Below, piece by piece: positions 23,086 through 32,328 of a DNA stretch of 64,000 nt (its first letter is position 1; each line of letters begins with the position of its first letter). The notes under the pieces are model-generated. The model did no database searches. It worked only from the letters and a program-made list of their open reading frames with translations, and had not been told where the DNA came from. The translations under genes were made by a program, and so were the position numbers. The stretch comes from Ichthyophis bannanicus (taxonomy: Eukaryota; Chordata; Amphibia; Gymnophiona; Ichthyophiidae). The stretch spans positions 129,911,596-129,975,595 of the forward strand of contig CM066045.1 in the NCBI GenBank assembly GCA_033557465.1, read 5' to 3'.

Positions 23086-24026
23086 CTTTGGCGCAAAAGT
23101 AGATTTATTTAAACCCAGGGCAGAGCATCTGTTTCATTCTTTCAGTTGGCTTGGCGTGTGAATGTAACGCTGGTTGTTTTTAAGGCAAGTTTTTTTTCTT
23201 CAAATTCTCCTTTTAACTCTTCCCGATGTTATATTTTGATTTATATCTGGTCTCTCTTTTAACTGCAGGCATGCCAAGTTTGTTTCTGGATGTTATTTGA
23301 TACATGTCAACCTTACACAAAACACACGTTTTTTCACACGGCGACTAAATGAGCTTTCTCCGGTCCTTCCACCTCCCTTTGTTTGGTTATGAGCATGTTT
23401 TTTAGAACCTTCACTACATGTGTTTTAGCTGTATTTTGCACATTCACTTCACAATACTATTACATGACTGTCACTTTTAGGAATTAGGTCAATGTTAAAC
23501 TCTGTCCTTCTTTGTGACAGGGTTCCTAATTTTATCTATAGTCATTTTGGGTTTTATCATATCATTCACTCCTAAGAATATATCCACGCCAACATCTCTG
23601 TGCCCTCCTCATCCCTATATCACATGTTTATATTTGTTTTCATTTCGCAGTGGTTGCTTTACTCATGATGGTTGTTCATCTCCTTTTAGATGTTCTATTA
23701 GTTTATCTAGTTTTATTTAATTATTCATCTGTTCATTTTCTTATATTTTTATATTCTTATACTTTTAACATTTGGTTTGAATATTAATATGTGTGTTTTT
23801 TAATGTTATATGTAATGATATTTTATATTGGATTATATATAATTTTATTTATATGTTTTTATTTGAGGTCAGTACCCCTTGAAGAAGCCCGTTTTGCCGA
23901 ATTGGGTTTTTTTCCAATAAAGCTGCTTTCATTTCAACCACTGCTTTTGGCGCACCTGTCTTTTGTTGGTCTTCTGCACAGCCTATAGGTGCCTTCGTGC
24001 TCTTCTGTTGCATGCCAACCAATATT
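23086..24026. other. AT-rich sequence with a possible retroelement tail
   Basis: Near 23,870-23,940 the sequence reads 'ttgaagaagcccgttttgcc' then 'gaattggg', then a polyadenylation signal AATAAA at 23,919-23,924. This resembles ends of Penelope-like or related retroelements. Upstream is AT-rich without a credible frame. Confidence 0.3.
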
Positions 24027-24781
24027 TTGCTAAAAATGTAAACGTTCCTCCAAACTACCGTCTTGGACAAATTATCCCATAAGATGTAAAAACCTTCCAA
24101 TTGTTCATATCAAAATTTTTTTCTTTTTTAATTATTTCTTTTCAATTATTCTTTTTTCTTTTTTTAAATATTTCTATTTGAGTAGAACCAGGTCTCAGAC
24201 AATTATCAGTACATATCATGGGTTAAAATCCCTTTTGTACTTGCTTAGCATCAATGACCACGGTTCAATTGGTTAGTTCCTAAACTTTAGCATTCTCTTA
24301 GGTTAAAAAATCTGATCTGTTAAATATCCAAATCCACAATAATATAATTGTGCACGAGAATGCAACAAATAAGTGGAACTTAACTTGTATAAATGATAAC
24401 AACGTATTTGAGATCAACTGCAAGTTAAGTTCCACTTATTTGTTGCATTCTCGGGCACAATTATATTATTGTGGATTTGGATATTTAACAGATCAGATTT
24501 TTTAACCTAAGAGAATGCTAAAGTTTAGGAACTAACCAATTGAACCGTGGTCATTGATGCTAAGCAAGTACAAAAGGGATTTTAACCCATGATATGTACT
24601 GATAATTGTCTGAGACCTGGTTCTACTCAAATAGAAATATTTAAAAAAAGAAAAAAGAATAATTGAAAAGAAATAATTAAAAAAGAAAAAAATTTTGATA
24701 AGAACAATTGGAAGGTTTTTACATCTTATGGGATAATTTGTCCAAGACGGTAGTTTGGAGGAACGTTTACATTTTTAGCAA
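24027..24781. repeat. Near-perfect long inverted repeat, 361-bp arms, 33-bp loop
   Basis: 24,027-24,387 is the reverse complement of 24,421-24,781. I found only two mismatches by eye: near 24,348 ('gcacgag' against 'gcccgag') and near 24,107 ('gttcata' against 'gttctta'). The loop is 24,388-24,420. The arms carry no ORF. A palindrome this long and uniform would extrude as a cruciform and is rarely stable. It is either a very young inverted duplication, a fold-back element, or an assembly or sequencing artefact. Confidence 0.92.
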
Positions 24782-25480
24782 GTGATTGCATCCTCTATGA
24801 AATAGACCTACAGCATTGAAGTGTGAAACCAATATTTTGGCCAAGGCAACATCAGCAATTAGAGAGCTTTGGGCGTGAACCTGGAGATTTGATTGTTTGG
24901 ACCCTCCAACCAAAAAGGTGTTTTGCTGCCCCTGAAATACATAGCACACATTCTTTGCCAAGCAAATGCTCTAAAATAAACATTCTGTATAATGGGAGCC
25001 CCGGAATCTACCATCAGGGATAATACCTAAACAAAATGTAGAAAATTAAAATCTGAGGTTTATAAAATGAATTCTGAGGCTGTTACTTTTCTCTAGTGAC
25101 GACAACTTTTAAAATTGATTTTCGTTTCATTTCTTATCCTATCCACTTCAATTCCCTCCTTTTTCTTATCTCCACAGAGCAAACCCAGGACTGCTTGTTG
25201 ATTGACTGTAGGCTCAACATGAAGAATCCTGGGAGGCCGGACCCTTTATTATTTGCTGAGATAAGTTAGTGATTACACAGGTACACTAACAAATTTTTTT
25301 TTTAAACTGCCTCTAATGTTTCGATTGATTTTTACGTTTTTTGGTGCGCTGAATCCAAATCTGGTAACCAATTTGCTCCATCACGTACAGATTTTTTGCT
25401 ACATTGGGTTAGCAGTTTGAGGTGAACGTTTCAGATTGAGTGCGATCGAGATAAAAGTTTCTTGGATGAATTCTTTATAC
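24782..25480. other. No recognisable feature
   Basis: Sequence between the palindrome and the 3' flank of the transposase-like gene. No family signature. Confidence 0.35.
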
Positions 25481-25879
25481 TAATTGTTTAGTAGTTATTC
25501 AAATAAGAATAAAGAAAATTGTAACAAGGCAGCACATAAGAATAGAGTAATGTCAACAAAACACACTGTGATGGTAGCAAAATTGCCTGCACTTAAAACA
25601 GCCACATACATGTGCACAAACATTGAGCATATAAGAGCGAGGTTAGACACAAAGCAAAGCAAAGAAATGTGCAAAAAATGTTGTACAGGTATGTATGTAA
25701 GAATAGAAAACGCAAACCGCACCATTGCAATACATGAAGACAAACACCCGATGGTGTGAAAATAAAATTATAATAAATGAGATCCGACACTGTGGTAATA
25801 ACTAGCAAATTTTTATTTCAAAGTTTAGTAAAAACACGATATTTGTCAACACAGTTTAGATTTTAAAGTCATTCTTGGG
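25481..25879 (-). other. Probable 3' flank of the transposase-like gene
   Basis: This lies immediately downstream of the gene on the minus strand and is AT-rich. The antisense 91-codon frame at 25,484-25,759 has no family features, and I treat it as incidental. An AATAAA on the minus strand at about 25,815-25,820 (TTTATT on plus) could serve as a poly(A) signal. Confidence 0.3.
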
Positions 25880-27610
25880 TCAATCAATCTCCTGGTGGGC
25901 CCGTTTCTTCTTCTTCCCCCGAATGCTTCTCTTGGTGCGCTGCTTGGCGTATTTTTCATCTGGGGTTTCCCGCAGCAGCAACCAGCAGAAATCAGCCCTC
26001 ATAGTGGTGTTCCATCTTCCTTGGTACCTTCTCTCTGCGTCCTTGATGTCCTGGTGAAACCTTTCACCTTGTTCTTCACTGTACGCCCCCAAGTTTTCGG
26101 GAAAGTAGTTCACATGGGAGTGCAAGAAATGGACTTTCAGGCTCATGTTACAGCCTTGTTCTTTGAAGGCATTGAGCATCCTGGCAACAATATCCTTATA
26201 GTTCTCATCCCGCCTGTTCCCCAAGAATTTGAGAACAACATCCTTGAAGGAATCCCAGGCTTCTTTTTCCTTCTCAGACATCGTTTCAGCGAATGCTCCA
26301 TCTGAAATGAGTTTCCTTATATCAGGGCCAACAAACACTCCTTCCTTTAGCTTTGCTTCAGAAAGTCGGGGGAACTTAGAGCAAAGGTACCGAAAGCACT
26401 CACCATCTTTTGGAAGGGACTTGATGAATTGCTTAATGAGACCCAACTTAATGTGGAGAGGTGGTAATAGAATTTTATCACGAGGTACCAAGCTCTCATG
26501 AAGAACAATTTTCTCACCGGGTCTCAAATACTCCCGAATTGGCCAGTCTTTTTTCCCCCAGTGTAGGTCGCGGGCCCGGCTATCCCACAAGCAAAGGAAG
26601 CAGGGATATTTGGTGAAACCGGATTGCTGCCCTAATAGCATGGATAGAATTTTAAAGTCTCCACAAATCATCCACTTATGCTCATCATAACGAATCTTCT
26701 GAAGAATCAGGGCCAAATTCTCGTATTTTTCTTGGAGAATAACAGAGTGAGCAATAGGAACTGAAGCGAATGTGTTGCCATTATGAAGAAGAACACCTTT
26801 TATGCTGTCTTTTGACGAATCAATGAACAGCCGCCATTCAGCAGGATCATACTTGAGTTTAAACTTTTCCATCACTCCGTATATATCGTTGCAAAATACC
26901 AAATCTTCCTCTTTGCTGAAATACTTCAAAAATTGTGTCTCGCAGTTGCGGTACCAATAAAAAGTTGTTCCTAGTGACAATAGATTTTTCTGTTTAAGCC
27001 GAGAACCTAGCAGTTGGGCAGCATCTTTTGGGAGTCCTAAATCCCGGACTAAATCATTCAAGTCAGCTTGAGAGAAAAGTTCAGGTTTCGGATCTGGTTC
27101 AGTTTCAAACTCGGAAGTACTGGACTCATCGGGAAAAGCCATCTGATGAGTCTCATCATGATCAGAACCGTCCACACAAATATGATCCAAAGATTTTGGT
27201 GGTTCAGGCACAGGTACTTCGTTGCTATGAAGCATAGGCCTAATTGCTGAGGGAAGGTTAGGTTAACTTATTACATTCTTATTTTTTAAGTTGTATCCCT
27301 TCACAATGCAAGAGCAAAAATAGCAGTCACTGCTGTGGTCTCTTTGTTCACGCCACATCATAGGTATTCCGAAACGAAATGCTTGTTTTTTACCTTTCAT
27401 CCATAAGCGTAGATCTTCCTCACATGTCTTGCACACTTTGTGAGGAGCCCACGGTTTGTCTTGATCGCCTAACTTCAAACCGAAATAGGCGAAATATACT
27501 TTTTTAATAAAAGCAGAAATGTTCCTCTGCTGCTTTTTCACGGTATATTCCCCACAAATAAAACAAAAACTGTCCCGAGAGTTGACGCAACCTCTGGCTC
27601 TGTGAGCCAT
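25880..27610 (-). pseudogene. Transposase-like gene of an unclassified family, one nonsense codon
   Basis: A 577-codon frame starts at ATG 27,610-27,608 and ends at 25,880. It is interrupted only by TAA at 27,265-27,263 (codon 116). The same frame resumes at once with a conserved-looking PNLPSAIRP. The N-terminal part has paired cysteines C16/C19, C60/C63 and C96/C99, resembling a ZAD- or THAP-like zinc module. In the 451-residue downstream part (numbered from its first Met) I see LFIDSSK (D139), CGDFK (D193), a CFLC...H motif (C212, C215, H225) and SEEQGERFHQ (E391). This layout fits an RNase-H-fold transposase. A basic tail at 431-445 could be a nuclear signal. I recall similar proteins annotated as uncharacterised in many arthropod genomes. 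The superfamily is unknown to me. Confidence 0.6.
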
Positions 27611-27870
27611 CACAAATACACAGCACTGCAAACTACAACTGTAGTGAACCACTTCGGAATAAAGCTGGATTACGACTGAGCAAACAAAAGGTAATAATGA
27701 ACTTGCAAGAAACTGAAATTTGACAGGAACATTCATGTCACAACCACCGTGTTTGAGCGAGCGAACGAGGCGAGGCGAACAGGAAAGAACATGCGCCTGC
27801 GCGAGTACTGGATTTAGCCCCCCGCCTCCCAATTGTCCTGTTAATGTATAAAATGAATACAAAACACTCT
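27611..27870 (-). promoter_or_regulatory. CpG-rich region upstream of the transposase-like gene
   Basis: Just upstream of the ATG, at about 27,750-27,815, there is a short GC- and CpG-rich block (gagcgagcgaacgaggcgag and gcgcctgcgcgagtac) in otherwise AT-rich DNA. A TATAAAA-like word lies at about 27,846-27,852. This could be the promoter of the element. No terminal inverted repeat was found flanking the gene on either side. Confidence 0.3.
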
Positions 27871-29685
27871 AAAATATCATGAGGGAGTGTTTCTAGTTAG
27901 TTAACAATTACAACCTCTATTTTGGGCCAAGAAAATAAACTGCAGTCGGCTAAAAAGAAATTATGTGAACATTCCTTATATGGGTAAGAAATCTAATTTT
28001 GCAAGAAAACGTGACGTGATGGAACATTTTGGCTATTTTTCCTGGATTCAGCACCCCAAAATCTATAGGAATCAGTTGCAAAACTGGAGGCAGTTTTTTG
28101 GTAGTGTACCTGTGTTATCCTTGTCTGATTTCTCCCTCCTCCAGAGTCTGAGACATGCATAGGGTAATTGAATGGATCCATGTTGTCAGACAGTTCTGGT
28201 TTTGTCCTGTTCCATGTATGGACTTGGGAGTTCAAGATTCTTAGACTCTTATGTCCGTAGGTGCAGACAGGGCCAGTGTGACCCACTAGGCAAACTGTGT
28301 GCTCGCACAGGGCAGCAATCATGGAAGGGCAGCATGGCCAGCACAGTGAGCCGAACGGGCCCAACTGTAGGATGAATGGCAGCAAGCAATTTAGAGGGAG
28401 AACAAAAAGCAGCTTGGGGGATTTGAAACGCATGCATGTTTGATGTGTCCCTGCCCCTCAGTAATAGCTGCATCAGAGGAGCCTGGGACGCATCAAATAT
28501 GCAGCTATCCATGGACTCCAAAGCCCAGTGCTACTTTCTGCTTTTTCAGATTCGTAGCAGTAACAAGGTAGGCATCATTAAAGAAAAGGAGAAGCAAGGC
28601 CCCAGACGAGGTGAGGTGGTAGCCATGGCACCGAGTGAGGCCCAGCTCTGTTACTGTAGTCAGATCAGCAGGAAGTGGGTCCTTTGGATGCACTTCATCA
28701 GCAGAGGCTGTGCTTGGAAGCTGTCTGAGAGGCACCATGGAGCAAGACAACAATCCCCATTGCATTCTTCATGGACCAAGGACAATGCCGAACTTGGCCA
28801 TGTGAGCAACTGAAGTCATCTGTCCTGTTATTCTGTATTATTTACTGCCTTGGTGTTCCGCCTTCAGAAACGTCCTTCTGAGCCTTTGCCGTAATAGGAC
28901 CTGCATTTCTATTTCATTATTCCCTGGAGGTGCTGGAATTTATGTAGACAGTATGTTTTACTTCACAAATTAAAGATGACATGAGCTCATTCAGCGCCTG
29001 TCTTTCAGAAGTTTGGGAAGGACGGGATGCAGGTGTTCTGGACACAATGGAACTTGAGAGAGTATCTAAAATGTACCTGAGTGAATTGTGGAGTACCCAA
29101 TTTGAAAGCGGTAATTAGGGAAACCTGCAAATTGTGTATTTTGTGCACTCGCCGAGACTTTTTTTTTGTTTTTCCCCTCGGTGAATGCACCCATAATAAT
29201 TTTACAGAGAGATTCATTTTTATTCTTTAGTGAAATGCTCTTGAATTCCAGAAGGTGTTGTGCCCACTCTTCTCTTTCGCCTTCCCATCCTCAGATTATC
29301 TAGGAAAAAAGAGCTAAAGGTAAAGAGACACATAATGTGTTTGCACTAACTGGTATCAGTTGTTCACCTTTACTTCTGTGCATGGAAGTGGACAAACATG
29401 GCTGCCACACTACTTTAAGAAACTGAATCGTGAGGCCCAGAAGCAGACTTTGCATAGATGCTTTCAAAACTAATTGTATCTACAGTATAATGGCACTGGG
29501 TCATTACACAGGGAAAGGAAACCAGGGACTTTTCCCAAGGAAGGGAAGAACATCAGAGTTTAAACGATCTTCCCACTAGGCACATTTATTTTTTTGAAGC
29601 ACCCAGATGTAGAGGAAGGGAAATATTTTATCAATAAAGTTAAGGCAGATCCCAGATGTACTACATTTATAACCTCACTCGCACA
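27871..29685. other. No recognisable gene
   Basis: Several overlapping open frames of 60-146 codons occur between 27.9 and 28.8 kb on both strands without any domain, and they overlap each other. I do not support any as a gene. Confidence 0.35.
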
Positions 29686-29689
29686 TAAA

Positions 29690-29805
29690 ACTTATAGACT
29701 AACCAATTTATTGAGGCATGAACTTTTAAGGGCTTTGATGTAAAGCTCATACCTGAATAAATTGGTTAGTGTAAAAGGTGCCTCCTGCCTCTGTCGTTTT
29801 TGCTA
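29690..29805. mobile_element. Tail-to-tail copies of a 'caataaattggttag' retroelement end
   Basis: 'gactaaccaatttattg' at about 29,697 is the inverse of 'gaataaattggttagtg' at about 29,755. The latter continues as 'aaaaggtgcctcctgcc'. The phrase 'aaataaattggttagtctctaaggtgccac' is a recurrent 3' end in reptile and amphibian genomes, usually preceded by a hammerhead-like 'ctgatgaagtg...cacgaaagct'. Here the core has decayed. I infer two facing ends of a Penelope-like or related element. Confidence 0.4.
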
Positions 29806-30710
29806 CTCCAGACTACCTTCTCAGAATTTTCAACATGTTGGAACAAAAGAGAGGCCTGTGAAGGGCTTCATTGGCGTCAGTGAGGATGGGGACAACAGTG
29901 ATGGCAGGGACAGTAAGGGGTAGCACAGTAATCATTTGCATAAAGCAATATTATAGGTAGCATCGACCTTGGGTGTGAAGGACCAAAGCCAGGACTATAG
30001 CTTAGCCTCCTTTTGAGAAGATCGATACTTGTGGTAACCCTGGATTTGATGGATTTAAGCCTAGGTAGCCCGCATCATACCATTCAATGTGAGGACTGAC
30101 TGACACCACAAAATCCTTTTCTTACTACTACTACTAATACTCTTTATCCATTTGTATACTGCTACAAGGCATACTTGATATATATTAGGGTGAGTATCTA
30201 GTTTTCCTCTCATCTATTAATTGCTGGTTTAACAAATTCAAAATGGCTTTCATATTAGTATGTTTTAATTGACTACCTGAATTTTATAGCAAATTAGCAT
30301 GCAATTCAAATAGTCATGGTCCCATGCAAACCAGTTCACTTAAGGCAGGGTTGCCAACACTAATTGCATCAATTAATTAAGCATTAAGTTCTAATAGGTA
30401 CAGGTGCCAACACTCATGAGCCAATTATACCAGACACTAAATTGTGTATGTGTGTGGCTGGATTGGGAGGAACCTTAAAAGAGTGAGTAAGAGCTTGTGT
30501 GCTGCACGTTTAAAACTGATTTTCAATTTGGAATTGAATTTTAACATCCATCTAAAGTATTTGTTCAGACTTTGTGAAGCAGATGCTGGCCTCTGATTAT
30601 TTTTAAGCATAGCCTGTACATGATAGATTTCATCTTAGAGAAAATTAAAATATTTATAGCTTTTAGTTCATTTTAATAAGACCACATTTGAATAAAGGAC
30701 TGATGTAGTC
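29806..30710. other. No recognisable feature
   Basis: AT-rich unassigned sequence with a short CTA/TAC microsatellite near 30,123-30,140. Confidence 0.35.
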
Positions 30711-30712
30711 AT

Positions 30713-30840
30713 TAAAACCTAGTGATTACAGCATTGGATTGCCAATCGGAGAAACGAGGGTTCAAATCCTCCTTTTCCACACTGACTTTCCATATGACCT
30801 TGGGCAACTTGCTTCACCCTCATTGTCTTGGTACAAACTC
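30713..30840 (+). mobile_element. tRNA-derived SINE head
   Basis: 'cctagtgattacagcattgg' resembles a pol III A box region, and 'gagggttcaaatcctcc' is a B box. The body 'tatgaccttgggcaacttgc' matches the SINE core seen at 46.48 and 49.89 kb. The 3' part is missing. It is a SINE, not a tRNA gene: the cloverleaf beyond the B box is not maintained. Confidence 0.6.
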
Positions 30841-31022
30841 ATATTCAGGTAAAGTACCGGTGGGGGCAGGGTTGGCCCATCCATTGTGTGAGAATGTTGT
30901 TTGCACCAGGGTCCCACGCTTCAGAGGGCCCGCGCCAACAGCATTCTGCATATGCTGTTTGGCTCCCGGCAGGGCCGGCTTCAGAGAGTGCTGGGAAGGC
31001 CCAAGGCCCCAACTCACCTCTG

Positions 31023-31205
31023 TACAGACGCCGAAGTGGAGCGCTGTTTTTCTTCACTTCTGCAGCTGTGTTCTAGTGTAAGCTGCTGGCGTGCCCGAGG
31101 TTAAAGGGCATTTCCTGTTTCTCAGCACTCAGCGCACCAGCTGCCTATACTAGAACACAGCTGCAGAAGTGAAGAAAAACGGCGCTCTTCACTTCGGTGG
31201 CTGTA
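31023..31205. repeat. Imperfect inverted repeat, ~68-bp arms
   Basis: 31,023-31,089 and 31,137-31,205 are reverse complements with several mismatches. Both contain 'tttttcttcacttctgcagc' or its complement. The 47-bp spacer is unique. The open frames on both strands here are shadows of the palindrome. Confidence 0.75.
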
Positions 31206-31244
31206 GAGGTAAGCGGAGGCCTCGCCATCTCCCTCTAAAGCCAG

Positions 31245-31626
31245 TCAGATAGCTGCAGGGCTCTTTGGGGGGGGGGGTGGCAGGACTGGAATAGCTGATG
31301 GGAGGCTAGGTTAGGACTGCAAATGGGCTAATGGGGGGGAGCTAGGATACGAAATGGTTAATGGGGGGGGGGCCTGGACTGGAAATGGGATGATGAGGGG
31401 GGGGGCTAGGATTGGAAATGGGCTTATGGGGGGACTAGGACTGGAAATTGGCTGAGTGGGGTGGGTGCTAGGACTGGAAATGGTTGATAGAGTCTAATAG
31501 GAAATGGACTGATGGGGGGATTGGACTGGAAATGTGCTGATGGGGGCTAGGATAGGACTGGAAATGGGCTGATAGGGGTGTTGGACTGGAAATGGGGTGA
31601 AGGGGGGCTAGGATTGGACTGGAAAT
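31245..31626. repeat. G-rich minisatellite
   Basis: Irregular tandem copies, about 30-50 bp each, of a unit like 'ggactggaaatgggctgatg' plus a run of G and 'ctagga'. Runs of 6-10 G recur every unit, so G-quadruplex formation is plausible. The same unit in reverse orientation forms the minisatellite at 44.64-45.11 kb. It abuts the CR1 3' end. Confidence 0.85.
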
Positions 31627-32066
31627 AAGAACATAAGATACGCCATACTGGGTCAGCCCAAGGTCCATCAAGCCCAGTATCCTGTTTCCAACAGTGGCCA
31701 ATCTAGGTCATACATACCTAGCAGTTTCTCCAAAAGAAATAGGTTCCACAATGCTTGTACTGGGTCAAGCATCGATATCCTGGTTCCCTTCTTAATAATG
31801 GTTTATGGACCTTTCCTCCAGGAACTTGTCCAAACCTTTTTTAAACCCAGCTACACTAACAGCCTTTACTACATCCTCCGGTAACAAATTCCAGAGTTTG
31901 ATTACACATTGAGTGAAAAAATATTTTCTTTTATTAGTCTTAAATAGTTTTACCCTGTAGCTTCATTGCATGTCCCCTAGTCTTTCTATATTCTGATAAC
32001 GTAAACAATCGATCTACGTTTACCCGTTCCACTCCATTCATTAATTTATAGAGTTCTATCATATTT
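31627..32066 (-). mobile_element. CR1 LINE 3' end (left half of a split copy)
   Basis: On the minus strand the segment reads as the last part of CR1: 'aatggagtggaacgggtaaa', 'ttttttcactcaatgtgtaa', 'ggacaagttcctggaggaaa', ending 'ctgacccagtatggcgtatc'. These words are typical of CR1 3' regions in sauropsids and amphibians. The copy is cut at about 32,066 ('gttctatcatat') by the L2-group LINE and continues at 36,654. Confidence 0.85.
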
Positions 32067-32328
32067 ATTATTATTTATTTATTACAAATTCTTATATACC
32101 GCACTATTTAGTATCAGTGCGGTTTACATTGTAACAACATTTTGCATTAGAACAAGATCTTTTGCTTACATTATAACAGGGATTGTAACTTGGAAGTAAC
32201 AGGGTAACTATATACAGTTCAGAGGGGTTTATGAATTATTTAAGTTATATTATGTAGTAGAGTCGTAATGTAGTCATGCTGATTATGAATGTTCCTAATG
32301 GTAAGTTTCGTTTGTAAATCACTGGGGG

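Noticed and set aside
23869..23910. Hammerhead ribozyme
   Set aside because: 'ttgaagaagcccgttttgccgaa' lacks the CTGANGA and GAAA core and the closing stems. I keep it only as a retroelement tail clue.
24027..24781. DNA transposon with long terminal inverted repeats
   Set aside because: No target duplication flanks the arms and there is no coding sequence between them, so transposon status is not supported.
27965..28813. Open frames on both strands at 28.0-28.8 kb
   Set aside because: They overlap each other, lack domains, and show no splice or regulatory context.
30713..30840. tRNA gene
   Set aside because: Only A- and B-box-like words are present. The cloverleaf is not maintained and the body matches other SINEs.
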